NCBI RefSeq assembly: GCF_020509005.1
Contig: NC_063017.1
Coordinates: 496,001-560,000 of the forward strand
Length of the DNA: 64,000 nucleotides
Source of the DNA: Fulvia fulva
Lineage: Eukaryota > Ascomycota > Dothideomycetes > Mycosphaerellales > Mycosphaerellaceae
Reading direction: 5' to 3'
Numbering within the stretch: position 1 is the stretch's first letter; each line of letters opens with the position of its first letter. Of this stretch, positions 1-13,700 are shown piece by piece. A program made the translations under genes and the position numbers. Below the pieces are notes generated by a model that ran no database searches, was not told where the DNA came from, and saw only the letters and a program-made list of their open reading frames with translations.

Positions 1-912
1 AACTTCGTCGCCGATATTATAGTTCGGAGGTAGCTAGCGATATATATTTATAAAATCTACTTATAATACTTAGGCTAACATAATTTCTTGCCTTAGATAT
101 ACGTATATCTAGTTTATACGCTTAGTAAACGCATTCGTAGATTCTATATCGAGTCGTTACTTATAGGGCATGAGCTTTATAGAGGTAGTTAGACTAGTAT
201 CCGTGAATTCTAGGTTACGACCGGTATTAGCGTAGAAGGGTAATACTCTAGTAGTAGCTAATATATAATTATTAGTAGCAAACTCGGCAAGTAGTAACTA
301 ATCAACCTAATCATCTTAGGCGTAGTTAATATAGGCCCTAAGGTAACGTTCTATAACCTTATTCGTGTTTTTAGACTATCTATCGGATTCTAGGTAAAAG
401 GCCGTCGACAGTCGTTATTAAATACCGAGTAGGGAGTAAACTCGTCTCTAGAACGTAGACGTCTACTAGGAGCCCCGATCCGAGACGATGCTCTTAGGAA
501 TGCTATAACGTACGAAGATATAGCGGATAAAGATGTATACGATATATAGGGCGTCTATCTATAGTACTAGGATTAGGTATCTCTCCTTAGTAAGCCTGTC
601 CGTAAATATAAGGACGTTCTTATACGTTTATCTATCGGTTAAGCTCTTACTTACGGGCAAATCTATAACGAAGTTAATAGCAATATCCTCCTATACTCCG
701 AAGGGTACCGGTAATAGTATAAGGATATAAGGGCGCGCGTACTATAGGGTCCGGGAGAGATAGTTGTTATTCTACGAAGCTACGAAAGAGGAGCGCGAGG
801 CGCGGCAAAGTTATAAAGCAAAGCTAAGCCGCGCTAACCCGATAGGGAAGGTCCGCGGTTCAGCCGGGCCGACGTAGCTATAGTAGGGGGTCGCGGGCTA
901 CCCGTAATAGTA
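1..912 (-). mobile_element. RIP-degraded Ty3/gypsy integrase fragment joined to an LTR-like piece
   Basis: Read on the minus strand, about 1-725 gives a stop-riddled gypsy integrase core: VTDRLTKE-type residues near 590, then a SDRG-like motif further left. Bases 562-725 closely match 4,927-5,092 in element B, and the two copies diverge on both sides. Bases about 770-912 resemble the GC-rich outer end of the gypsy LTRs seen at 10,660-10,754 and 15,360-15,469 (shared ctacgaaagagRagcgcRa core). The integrase therefore lies next to an LTR end with gag, protease and RT missing. That indicates an internally deleted copy or a recombination product. CpA and TpG are strongly depleted, as expected from RIP. 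Confidence 0.7.
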
Positions 913-3900
913 TCCCCCTTCCTAAAACACGCCTTAGTCCTCTAAGCGTTATCTACCTTATAAGGCCACTTGCCTATCGAGCTCTATAATCGCGCGAACG
1001 CCTAATTATCCTCTAGTACCCTGTCGTTATCCGATAACATCGTATTTGCTCTATTAAGACTATCCTCGACCGGCTTCCTTCGAGAAATATATTGCCTAGT
1101 TAGCTAGCTTACCCTAGACCTAAGTCTATCTTCGGCTAGTACTCGCGTATAATCCTTATAACCAAAGTTAGGTATTATTATAGGCTCTATAGGCTCTACT
1201 CGAGTATAGAATATATACGGAGTAGATTTTATTAGAGGTAAGGCTCGAGTCGACTTATTCGTAACGGTGTCTCTATTGATCCTAATCGTGTTAAGTCCGA
1301 GTACCTTAGCGTCTAGCGGTGACTAGTTAGATAGAGCTACGAAACCTATAGGCGTAGATAACTCCGGCCGGTTATAGTAAAAGTCTATAATAGCGGCGGC
1401 TACCCTCGTAAACAGGTCCTTAGTAGGTTACTAAGTTTTACTATCCTCTATGTCCTAATATCCGACCTATCGTACCTTATACTATATGTCGACCTTACGC
1501 TTATGCCCCTTCTTTACCTTCCTAGTACGCTTCCTCGTATATATATCTAAGATCTTGTCTACCTCGTACTCGGTCGCCGCGGGTACTACTATAATATCGG
1601 CCTCGGCATTAGCTTCCGTCGTATTAGGAACTATAACTACGGGTAGCGGCGGTATAAGGTACTGTCCCTCTAGCGGCGGTAGGTTAGTATCGTCGGCGCG
1701 CTATAATAGCGATATATAGAAATAGTTATCGAGTCTAGCTAACGTATCGGAGAGCTTTAGCTTATAGGAGAGCTTCGAGGGCATGACTTCTACGATCTAG
1801 TATAGTCTAGTATATCGTCGATCTAGTTTCTTAGAAGGGCGTGTCGTACGGATGTTCTTCGTACTAAGGAATACCTAATCGCCTACCTTATAGTCGGGCG
1901 AGATACGGCGATATCGGTTAGCGGCCTTAGCTTATAAGGCTTAGGACATTCTTATGTTCTCTTAGAGGAACTGATATAGCTCGTAAAGGCGTCGGGCGAA
2001 TACTTCGGCGGATTTGCTATCGAGTCGCTAAAGAGTCGTTATCTAGCGGCGATCCCTACCTACCTATAAGTCGATACGTTCCGTAAACTCGGGGTTATAT
2101 CTAAGGTTTCCGTAGAAAGGTAAAATACCGGTAGTCTCTAATACGTAGTTATTAATAGCAAACTGAGCTAGGTATAGCTATTTAGCCTAGTCGCTCTATA
2201 CCTTATTAACGTAGGCGCGTAAGTACTATTCTATATTCTAATTAGTATGCTTAGACTAACCGTCCGTCTCGGGGTGATATAATAGAATTAGCTTACGTTA
2301 AATCCGTAGCATCTTATATAGCTACTTCTAGAAAGTTACGATGAACTGTTTCCCTCTATCCGAGGTGATCGTGTCCGGGAGCCTACGTCGACTAAATACG
2401 TGCTTTAAGAATAGGCGCGCTACATTCTTCGCCGTTATAGCTCTAATAGGAATAAGTTCTACTTCTTTCGTTAGGCGGTCCGTAACGGTCATAATGTTAT
2501 TATAAGTCATACCGTCGAGTTCGCTATCTAGTAAGTCTACTATAAAGTCGACTAATATATAGCGCCAAGGTCGTTCTAGTATAGAAAGTGGATGTAATAA
2601 TCTAGGTGGCTAGGTATATAGAGATTTCGTCGTATAGTATACTCGGCAATTTACGGTATATCTACGTACTAATCTTACTAAGCTAGGCTAGTAAAATTCA
2701 CGTACTACGAGCTTATACGTACGGGCTCTACTAGGATAGCCTACTACTAGTACGTCGTAGTTCATCTTCACTATTCGAGTCCGTAGCTTCTAGTTATCCG
2801 GTACCTATAAGCTCTAGTCGCCGTACTAATTACGGACGTAGAGTATGTCTCCTTCTACCTCGTAGTATACTAGGTGTACCTTCGCCTTTTAAAGAAGTGG
2901 CGGGATTACGTTACCTTTCTATAGTATCTTAATTACTACCTTAAGGTCCTAGTCTACGGCGTACGCTATTACTATTCGATACTCGAGTTTAGCCTCGTAA
3001 TTAGCCTCTATCGTAGGCTTCGATACGGTAGTAGCTTCTACCGGTATAGCGGCTTCGGCTAGTATAAATTCTATTGCTTCTAGGTTTAGCGGAGTTTCCG
3101 TCTCTTTAGTAACATCTTCTACGGTTACGCGTATAGAGTCAATCTTAAGGAATCGCTTAGGCGGTAGTAACGTCTAGTACTAATACTAATTACGCGGATC
3201 GTCTACCCCCTACGGAAGGTCCTAGCTACGTCTCGTTAGACTATCTAGCTTTATACCTTATACACCGGGCCTATAGACGATACGGAAGTTGAACTAAGAG
3301 AGGAACTTAGCCTACCTCGCCTAACGTCGATTAAGCTACTTCGTCGTTATAAAGTACTCTAGGTTCTTATGATCTATAAACACTTTGACCGGTTCGATAG
3401 TATCATTATCTACTTCGTAGGCCAATTTAGGCCTCTACTCTTCAAACGCCTTAATAATAGCTAATAGCTCCTTGTCGTAGATCTTATAGTTATACTCTTA
3501 TAGACTTAACTTCTTAGAGTAAAACGCTACCGGGTATAGGACGCCTTCTTCGTTATATTAGGAGAGGACGCCGGTATTAACAAAATCCGAGGAGTCCGTC
3601 TTAACGACTGTCTACCTCCCCGGTACGTAATGTACTAATATGCCCGCTTTACTAAATACTACCTTTAATACGTTAAACGCCTTCTAGTACCCTAGTGTCT
3701 AATCGATTCTTCTATTCTTATAGTTACTAGGGCTATCGGACTTAGTCAAGTTGGTTAGCGGCGATACGAGTCGCGAGAACGCTTCGATAAACTGTCTATA
3801 GAAGTTAGCGAAGCCTAGGAACGCTTATATATCCTTTAGGTTCATTAGAGCCTCCTAGCTTTAGATATATTCTAGCTTGTCGGGGTCCATTTCAATGCCT

Positions 3901-4930
3901 TCTAGCGTAATGATTAGGCCTAGGTATATGACTCTCTACTAATACAATTCGTATTTATTAATATCTACGGTCAACCCGGTATCGCGTAGTTTTATTAAAA
4001 CCTTCGTTACGTACTCGATATACTTTTCGAGTGTGTCGCTAAAAATCAGCACATTATCTAGGTATACCGATACGAAGTCGTTAAGGTGTTCCTATAACAT
4101 ACTATTAATATACGACTAAAACGATGCCGGGCCGTTATATAGACCAAACGGTAAGTATAGACATTTGTATACTCCGTACCGTATAGCGAACGCTATTAGC
4201 TATTTATGCCCTTCGGTAATACGAAGCTTATTAAAGGCTACGACGATGTCTAGCTTCGTGAAGTACCTCTTACTATATATCCTGTTAAGGGTTTCCTAGA
4301 TCAAAGGTATAGGGTACCTATTCTTAATAGTTATTACATTTAGCCCTCGATAGTTAATATATACTCGGAGTCCTCCTCCTAGCTTACGTACTACTAGAAT
4401 AGGAGCTAGGGACTAGCTTATCTTCTAACTAGCCTTACGGACTTTCCCTTCGCTCTCCTACTTAGTGACCTATTTCTTAACTACTTCATTCTCTTACGGT
4501 ACAAGCCTATAGAGTTTACGGTAAGGAGGCTCTTATAGGCTATCGGGCTTAATATAGATTTCATAGTTAATGCCCGGCCTATAAGGCGGGAGCCCTTTAT
4601 AGTCTTTAGCTAAGAACGCGTCCGTAATATAATAGTACTCGGGCGGAAGCTTCTCCTTCGGGTTATAGTTAAATTGCTTGTTTAGGAACTGATTAAGATC
4701 GTTAGCTAACATTGCGCTTAGCTTCAACTCGCCGTTACTATCCGTTTTACTAGACTCGTTACTAGTAGGCAGAATATAGAAGTACTCGGCCCTAGGCCGG
4801 TACGTATATATCTCCTAAGCGTAACGACTAACGCCTTGACAGTCCACTTTCTTATCGTCGTCTATATATAAGGACGAGACGTTCAACTCCGCCCCTCCTA
4901 CCGTAAATCCTAGCGACTCCCCGGTAAAGG
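913..4930 (-). mobile_element. Ty3/gypsy relic A (protease-RT linker, RT, RNase H, integrase)
   Basis: On the minus strand the order from right to left is: protease-to-RT linker (about 4,815-4,930), N-terminal RT region (4,533-4,727, LPPYRPGINYEI-type), RT catalytic region near 4,040-4,085, RNase H/integrase zinc region (about 2,600-3,600), integrase core (2,328-2,510, VTDRLTKE...SDRGKQF) and integrase C-terminus (about 1,680-1,810). The RT active site reads YLDN instead of YLDD, a G-to-A change of the kind RIP makes on this strand. Stops are spread through all domains. Gag and LTRs are not seen, and the right edge abuts integrase of relic B at about 4,930, so this is a truncated copy. It cannot encode a working protein. 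Confidence 0.8.
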
Positions 4931-7900
4931 GCTCGATTAGGTGTCTCTCCTTAGTAAGCCTATCCGTAACTATAAGGACGTTCTTATACGTTTGTCTATC
5001 GGTTAAGCTCTTACTTACGGGCAAATCTATAACGAAGTCAATAGCGATATCCTCCTATACTCTAAAGGTTGCCGGTAATAGTATAAGGAGGCCCTAATAC
5101 TACTAATTTGATAGAACCGTTATTCTATATATAATATAATTACGGACGAATCTCTTAATCGTTTATACTATACGTAGCTAGCGGTAGTATCTACTAATTA
5201 ACTCGAATGTCTTTTTACGGCCGGGATACCTAGCCGCGGGTATGTCGTAGAAACGTTTCGTAATTAGAGCACGAAGTTCTACTACGCTAGTAACTTCTAG
5301 GATAAATAAGCTAAATCCGCCGTAGGCGTTCTTTATATAGATTATACTATCTTCTACTTTAGACGTACGATCGTCGATCTTATATTTACGTAATAGGGGT
5401 ACTTACTAGTTCTAGGATAGCTATTATATAGTAGCCTAAACGGTCTCTTCGTTATATAGAGCCTTAACTTATATAAGTAAATCCTACTATACTATCTACT
5501 ACGCTACCTCTCCCTCCCGTAGCTCGCTTAAATTAAGCTTAATATCGAGGCGAGCGGGCGGTAGGATGACCTAGCTCTAATACTATAGACGTAGATCGCT
5601 TAGATCCGACGGTAGATCTTACGATTGTCTAGTAAGACTATTAGGCTTTATACCCTATATACCTAGACGATAGGTGATTTTGAATACGAACTGTACTAGG
5701 AACTATGCCTAGCGTACCTACCGTCTATTAAGTTGTTTCGTACTTATAAAGTATTCTAGGTTCTTGTAATCGGAGTAGATAATAACGGGATTGTTATCTA
5801 TATCCTTCGTATTCTCGAAATCGGTGTCTATATTATAGTCTAAGTTAACAGTAAGCTTAGGTCTCTATTCTTCGAAGGCGAGGACGATAGCTAATAGTCC
5901 TTATCGTAAATCTCGTAGTTATACTCCTATAGTAACATCTTCTTAGATATATATACTACCGGTCTCTAGACGTCTCCGTGTTTCTATAAAATTACTACCG
6001 TAGTAACGAAATCTAAGGCATCTGTTTCGACTATAGTTTCTAACCCTAGTACGAAGTATACGAGTACCGTGTCCGTTAAGAATGCATCTTTTAATCCTTA
6101 GAAGGCTACTTCGTATTCTATTATCTAAACGAATAGTATCGGCTTACTATTCTTACTAGTCTTTATCAAATTCGTAAGGGGTATATAGATTTTAGAGAAG
6201 TTCTATATAAACCTTCGATAGAAGTTTCCGTCCCTAAGGAATACTTATATATCCTTTAGGCATATTAGAGTAAGCTAGTTCTTGACTACGTCGACCTTTT
6301 CCGGGTCTATACCGATACCGTCGACTCCTATAATAACACTAAGGTACTTTATCTCTATTTAGTAGAACTCGTATTTGTCGATATCTAATTATAGGCCGGC
6401 TTTACGTATATACTATAGTACTTTACGTACGTATTATATATGTTCCTCGAATGTGTCGCTAAAGATTAGGATATTATCTAGGTAACGTTAAACTAAATAG
6501 AAGTCATCGAGATACTCCCTAAGCGTATCGTTAATGTATAATTAGAATGTTCCTAGAGCATTATATAGGCCGAAAGGTATTACTATACACTCGAATTGAC
6601 TATAGCGAGTACTTAACGCAGTTTTCTATTCGTAGCCCTCCGTAATACGAATGCGGTTAAAGGTAGAGATAATATCGAGTTTAGTAAAGTACTTCTTCCT
6701 ATTTAGGCGGTTTAGCATTTCTTAGAATAGTAGTATTAGGTATCTACTTTTGACTATAAGGGCGTTAAGAGCTCTATAGTCGATATAGACCCGTAGACCG
6801 CCGCCTAGTTTACGTAAAGTTAGTACTAGTATAGAAGCTAGGCTCGTGCTTCGTTATATCGCTCTAGATTATAGCTAATTATCGACCTACTTCTTAATTA
6901 CCTTATTCTCGCGAGACGACATTACGTATAGCCGCTTAAAAGGAGGTGACTAAGTTTCGTCTTTAAGGTGTATTTTATAGTCTTTACTAGGGCGGTAAGG
7001 TAGGATCTTCGATATATCCTAACGGTTAAAATAGTCCTCGAAATCGTATAGTTCCTAGGGCAAGTAGACCTTAGTATCTTAGTCCTTATCTTTGCCTTTT
7101 ATAAATCTGTCGAAGTCGCTATTTACTATTATTATATATACTATTAAGGGATTTGCTAACTATACCTTCTAAAGGTTTATAGCGTAGAGCCTAGTAGGAT
7201 CGAAGTTTTGCCTAGTCGCTACTATTACGTAGGCTCGTAATAGGTTAGCGTAGTGCTTCTAACTAGGTAGTATAATCTATATTATATATACTTCCGCTCC
7301 TTTCTTACGAGCTAGTTTTGCTACGTAGGCCGCGGAGATGTTTACGATATCGATCTCTAGTTCTAGTTCGATAACTCGTTACTTTTGTTTCGTATATCGG
7401 TACGGTCGCTTTAACGTCTTAACGCCGTCTACCGGTAACGGTTATCGAGTATATATACGGAAGTCATCCTCTTCGTCCTCGAACGTCGTATAGAACTATA
7501 GTTAGGATATATACTTAGGTAATAATAGCGTAGGAGCGGTAACTTCGTCGGGTCATCTTCTACTATCGGCGGTCAATAATTGCCTAATATTACTAGCGTA
7601 GCTAGATAGTTAATAGACTATACTATTAGGTACTTATTAGACCTCTAGTCTACCTTATAGGTACGGCATTTGGAATAATTTATTATTATAATGCCCTTCT
7701 CCTATTATATCTCTAGTTCGTAGTCTACGAACTAACTAGAGCCGAGTACGATGTTATACTCTAGTAATTCTACTAAGTAGTAGCTAAGGATTTCGACGTA
7801 GCCGCCGATATTAAAAGGAAAGTACGTAGACTCGGTAATAAGCTCGTTAGCGGAGCCGCTATTAGCTAGTCCTAATTAAAGAGGTTCTTCCTAGAGTCGA

Positions 7901-9963
7901 GGAAGATTATATATACGAGCGTATACAGAATTTATGTACTAAGAGGTGGCACTATAATTAAGGAAGGCGAGAGCTTAATTACTATCTATACTACTAGGTA
8001 TAATAAGATAAGGGGAGACTCTCGGCCTTAGTACCCCTCGTATAATAGGCGGTATTAGAGAGCTTACTAATATACGTAAAGCGTACTCTAGTCCTTATAT
8101 TACCGCATCTCGCTATATTTTCTTCTTAGTATTATATTTATAAGTAGGACTAACGGTTATTATACTTAAGCGTTAGTTTAGCTTTTTCTCTATTACTAAG
8201 GGTTAGCCGGTATCTATATTATAGAGCTAGTATTCGCGCGCGGCGGAGGGCGCTTATACTACTTAATAGGGTAGTCTAGCGAGTATAAGTTATAGTCTAT
8301 ACGGCGGTAGCGGACATAACCGCCTACTACGATAATGCTAGCCTTCTCCTTAGGCTCGAGCTTCTTAAGTTCCTTAAATTCGCGCGGTATCTAAGCGTAT
8401 AGCTTAAGGCCTAAACCTTAGGCTACGCCGGGCGCGGTAGGTATAGTACCGTTACTACCGCTAGTACTACGAGGTAGTCGTAGTATAGCTAGGGTCTTTG
8501 ACTTTAGGCGCTCGAACTTAGCTTCGAGCTTATAGTATAGGTCGTCTAAGTCTTCGCGGTCCTTAGTCTCTATAGGCAGTGCCTCTATATATTTGTAGTT
8601 AAGCTTGCCCTCGAGTAGGCGGTGATTAGTCTTAGCTAATAGGTCGTATAAGATACGCTATTCGTCGTACTTAGCGATAAAGATAGAAAATAACTCGTTC
8701 TTACCCTACTATAAGACCTAGAGCTTCTAGAAGGCCTTGCCTATAACTTCCTTCTTACTATACCGGTCGATAAGGAATTAGATTATCCTATCGATAGACT
8801 TAAAGGGGTTAACGTAGTTACGCTTAGTACGCTTAGAGGGTACTCGCGGATTATATAGCTAGTACGGGTACCCGTCGAGGTAGTTAAGGATATAGCGTAG
8901 TCCGTCCTCGATAGTCTAGAACTATATTACGGACAGCTTGATCTCTAGCTTATCGAGCTAACGGTTAAAGTTTATATTCTTATTATCAAACTTGCTTTCT
9001 AGGTCCTTAACTAACTTGTTAGTATATATAACATTAACGGAGGGTTCGATAGTAGTGGACTAGCTAACGGCGGTATTACTAGTTACCCTAGAAGTACTAC
9101 TAGGTATACCCTAGCGTTCTCGTCGTAAGGAGTTACGGCGTAGGTAACGGCGTAATCGACTATTATCTCTACCCTTATCGTTATTAGAGTTGTCTCCGTC
9201 GTCATCGCTACTACCTCTACTACCTCCTCGTCCGGTGCCTCTACCTATACGGTCCTACTAAGCAGGAGGCGTAGGTAATCGTAAAACACCGTTATAACGA
9301 GGGGAGTAGACGCGGACCTAACGACTACGGTTATTATTATTATTACCGCTAGTACCGCTAGTATCGCTAGTACCGTTCGTGTCCTTAGCTACTAGCTAAG
9401 CCTTTAGCTCTACTACCTCCTTATTTAGAGCCTAATTACGCTTAGATAGGGCTTTAATGTCCTTAGGTAACATACCTACCTACGACTCCTCGACCTATCC
9501 GAAGAGCGTATCGTTATCCTATCGGAGGCGCTAATTAGCTTCCTTAAGGTCTTATATCTAACTTTTATACTTCTAGTATTTATTAAAAAAGAATATAAAG
9601 AGGCCCTTAACATCCTTATCCTTTTCGAGTTAACTAAGACTCTTAGATACGATATTACGTTCCTTCTTTATATCGGCGTACTTACGCTATATAACCTTAT
9701 TAGCCTTCTTTAGGGACTCGACCTAGTTGAAAAGTATAATAAAGTCTAACTATATCTAGCGAACGAGGTGAAACATAATCTCCGGGTATACTATAGTACG
9801 AGTCGTAAACTCGGCTAGGCTCTTAATAGTAGTATACTCTAAGGCGATTGCCTACTCCTTAGGTTAGCGTATGTCATTAGTTTTACTATCTTGTGTCGAT
9901 ATATCATCTCTTAACTCTATGATCCTATACACCTTAATTCCTCCTTCTTCTAAGATCTATTCC

Positions 9964-10754
9964 TCGTCGAGAAATTATACGAAGTTAATAGGGTCGGAGG
10001 TTAAGGCAAACTACTATTCTTTAGGTAGTAGATCCTTCTCGATCTCTTATTATTTGGCGGCGAATACGTTCGAGTCGTCGTCGGAAGGGAAGGTACCTAG
10101 GGCGGTATCCGTACCTAGGTTATCGAGTGTCTACGTTTTAGTAGAAACGGTTAGGAAAAGCTTAGCGCGTACGAGCGACTAATACTTATACTTACTAAGA
10201 TTTAGATAAAGAGGTTACTTAGGTAAGAGCACCCCGTTAGTAGTACTACCGGGTATAGCTATATTGTACTGTTACGTAGTAGATAAGACTACTCTCTTAG
10301 TAGGTATATAAGGGCCCTATAAGAGTAGGGAGGCGCGCGTTTTACGCGAAGGAGAGAGGTGATCTATTAACTTGACTAGTACGCTTGTTTACGCGACTAT
10401 AGTTATTGTTAGTACGCCTATACGCGCGACTCGACGGTTAGTAACTATAGTGAACTTGACCTACCTTAACGCGTTTTACGCGAAGGAGAGAGGTGATCTA
10501 TTAACTTAACTAATACGCTTATTTACGTAACTATAGTTATTATTAGTACGATTTGATTATAACTACTAGCCTAACTAGATAGACCGCTTATAGACCGAAC
10601 AAACTATTACGGGTAGTAATCTATAAGACGATAGTATAGGGTTGCCGTAAAATAAGCGTTATTTAGTAAGGCTACGAAAGAGAAGCGCGAAGCGCGCGAG
10701 ATATATAAGGAAGCGCTAAGGCGCGCGACGTTACGGTAGTAGTAAACCGTAATA
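9964..10754 (-). repeat. Terminal segment of gypsy B (gag start plus LTR), copy 1
   Basis: This segment is repeated in the same orientation at 14,716-15,469 with high identity. The minus-strand reading shows an N-terminal gag stretch (LDNLGTDTALGTFPSDDD-like) followed outward by untranslated/LTR sequence. Copy 1 carries an extra internal duplication that copy 2 lacks. Confidence 0.75.
10337..10552. repeat. Partial tandem duplication inside the gypsy B LTR, period about 134 bp
   Basis: The string cgcgttttacgcgaaggag starts near 10,336 and again near 10,470, and each copy is followed by the same gatctattaactt...tatagttatt segment. The sister LTR at 14,716-15,469 has only one such unit, so the duplication is specific to this copy. 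Confidence 0.75.
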
Positions 10755-13700
10755 GCCTCCGAATAGTTACTAGACTCCTATACCTCCTTATACATAACTA
10801 ATAATAAGTCTGTATTTAAATCGCTTAGGAAACTAGCGAGAAGGAAAGTGATTAAAGTTAGTAGGGGGTACCTAGATATATTCTATAAAGGAATAGTAAC
10901 TATAGGAGGCCTAATAGGGAAATAAATTACGCTAGAGAAAGTCTTGTTTGTTCCTAATCTTGGAGTTAATCTGGTTTTATAGAGGTAGTTTAGTAAGTAA
11001 TTCGATATCGAACCTCTAAACTTTATACTTAAGTATAAGAGCGGAAAGCCTATCGTACGAATAGTACTACGAGGGGGGGTACCGGTAGTATCTTCGATAT
11101 CCGACTTCCTAAACTAGGTAGATAATAGACCCCCAAAGATACTATACGAGGAAGCTCTAGCCGCGGTAACTACCGAGGATTAGTAGGAGCTTTAGTATAG
11201 AAGATTCGTATACCTAGGTAAAGGATTACTCCGGAACATCTATAGGGCAAGTAATAAGAAGGACCCGATTCCTATCCCGGACGAGTATAACTATAAGGTA
11301 TACTCTATCGCAAATATACGGAAGTTTAAAGGCGCTATCGTAGAACGAAAGAACGAAAGACTTGCGTTTATATCTATCGATATCTACGGACCCTTCGAAA
11401 ATACGACATCTAGGCTAGGTTTTAAATACTAGCTAGAGATCGTAGATAACTCCTTAAGAGAGAAGTAGGTGATCCCGCTTAATAACAAATCCGACGTACC
11501 GTAAGTACTACGATAATAGCGGCTAACTATAGAGAAAGTATCGAAATGCTACGTAAGAGTAGTACGGAGTAACAATATACCTAAGCTACTAATAGTCCTA
11601 AACGAATAGGAGAAAGAATCGGGGGTTTAATACGATACGACGGATACTTATAACTCTATATAAAACGGAGTGGTAGAAAGGTCAATCTAGGTATCGGAGA
11701 ACGCGATCCGTATAATACTCGAGGAATCGGGGATGCCGGTAGAATTCTAGCCTAAAGCGCTAGAGGTATAGGCGGTTATACGTAACCTACTACCGAACGG
11801 ACCGTTACTTAACGGTATCTAACTTTCGCCGGAAGAAGTATTTACTAGCAAAGTACTAACGGTAGATCACCTAAGAGTATAGAGTTATAGGGTAGTAGTT
11901 TACGTAGAACCGAAATTATATCTAAAAGGGCTACGATAGAATAAGTTAATAAACCGGGGTAAGGAAGCTATTTTTGTTAGATACGGTTAATTGACTAAGT
12001 AATAGTTGTTCTAGGAGCTAGATATACGAGCTATTAGGTAGTATAGCTAATTAGATTAGTTTAAAAACGAGAAGGGGGAGATCTAGACTTAGGTATCTCC
12101 TTTATAAACTAACCTAGTAGGGTACCTAAACGAAGGCTAGTCGGTCGACTACTAGCGGTCTCGCGACTACTACTAGTTTAGCGACTAGCGGATGCCCCGA
12201 TAGTAATCTTACGATCCTCGGGTAGTATAATACCCTAACTCTAGAGTAGCCGAGTCCTCTATAGAAGAACCGACCTAGCTAATCCCTACTCTCTACGTAG
12301 AGACCGAACCCGCTACGGCTAAGGACAAAGGACTAACTGTCTTAAGACCGCTCTATATCTAACTTTCCGGTAGACTAGATAATATCGCGGACTATAAGAA
12401 GATCGAGGAAACCCCGGAGCTACCGGAACTAATCGTCGGGAGGAAAAGGACTAGGAATCCTAACGATAACTACGGCTAGGACTAGGACTATAAGGCTAAG
12501 TACTACAAAGCTATAATAGCTTTATTCTACTAACTACTATAGATAAATAATAGACTTACCGATACCGACTAACGTATATTTACGGCTACGGTAGAGGAAC
12601 TATTCGACGAAGTCTAAGAATACGCCTTTACTATATTCGGACCCGGTATTGCCTACTAATAGGAAGTACCTATCCCGAAGATATATAAGGCTACGGTAGG
12701 GGATCCTAAATAGGGCCACTTATAGAAGGACGCTATCGATACCGAGCTACTCTCGTTATTAAGTAATAATACCTAGGAAACGGCTATCGCTCTAAGGGGG
12801 GCGAATATAGTTACCTCTAAGTAGGTCTTTAACGTAAAGAGACTTATTAGTAGAGCAATCGAAAAGTTTAAGGCAAGACTTATCGTAAGAGGGTTTTTAT
12901 AGAAATTCGGCGTTAACTTCGAAGAGATATTCGTACCTATAGTACGCTATAACACCCTAAGGATCTTTATAGTAGTAGTCTACGAGCGGGATCTCGAGAT
13001 GTACTAGGTCGACGTTAATAATACGTTTACCTAAAGCTACCTAGCCGAAGACATCTATATAAAACTCCTACTAGGAGTCGAAACCCTACCGAATATAGTC
13101 CTTAAGGTACTCCGGAGTCTCTACGGCCTAAAGTAGGTAGCTAGAGACTAGAATAAGCTCTATATCGCTACGTTAGTCAAAATAGGATTCTACTAGTCCG
13201 AGGTAGACCTATGTCTCCTAACTTATACTAAGAGAGACATTATACTACTTATCTATATAGACGACATACCTATTATAGTACTAAGGTTAGCCGATATCTA
13301 ATAGTTTAAGAAGCAGTTCGCGTAATACTTTAAGATTAAGGAACTCGGGGAACCGGAGAAACTACTAGGACTAAAGATTACTCGTAATAGGCGTAACGGT
13401 ACCCTAAAACTCGACTAGGGCTATTATATCCGTAAGGCCCTTACTAAAATAGATATAGTAAAAGAAAAGGCAAGTCTAACACTCTTGCTAATAGATAGTT
13501 ACGATAATCTCCGTCCTATAGCCCCGAACGACGAGAGATATAGTAAGGATAACTACTAGAGCAATAATAGGACCTAGATATAGCTAATAACTATAACGAG
13601 ACCGGACCTAGCCTTCCTACTCGGGAGAACTAGCATATATGTCGCGGATCTAACAAAGCGGTATATAAAAGTACTAAAGAAGGTCTCGAGATACCTCAGG

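Larger units (their letters stand above)
4931..10754 (-). mobile_element. Ty3/gypsy relic B, nearly full length (LTR, gag, protease, RT, RNase H, partial integrase)
   Basis: This is a minus-strand element. Its outer LTR end is at 10,754 (a TGTTACGG-type terminus in the intact sister copy, here mutated). An N-terminal gag segment lies at about 9,964-10,185, a gag coiled-coil region at about 9,400-9,800, a protease/linker region at about 7,400-8,000, RT at about 5,900-7,050 with active site YLDN near 6,470-6,490, RNase H at about 5,300-5,900, and the start of the integrase core near 4,930-5,090. The integrase is cut where relic A begins. RIP stops occur throughout. Domain limits are approximate because no frame stays open. 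The right end sits directly against a copia protease, so B probably inserted into that element. Confidence 0.75.
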
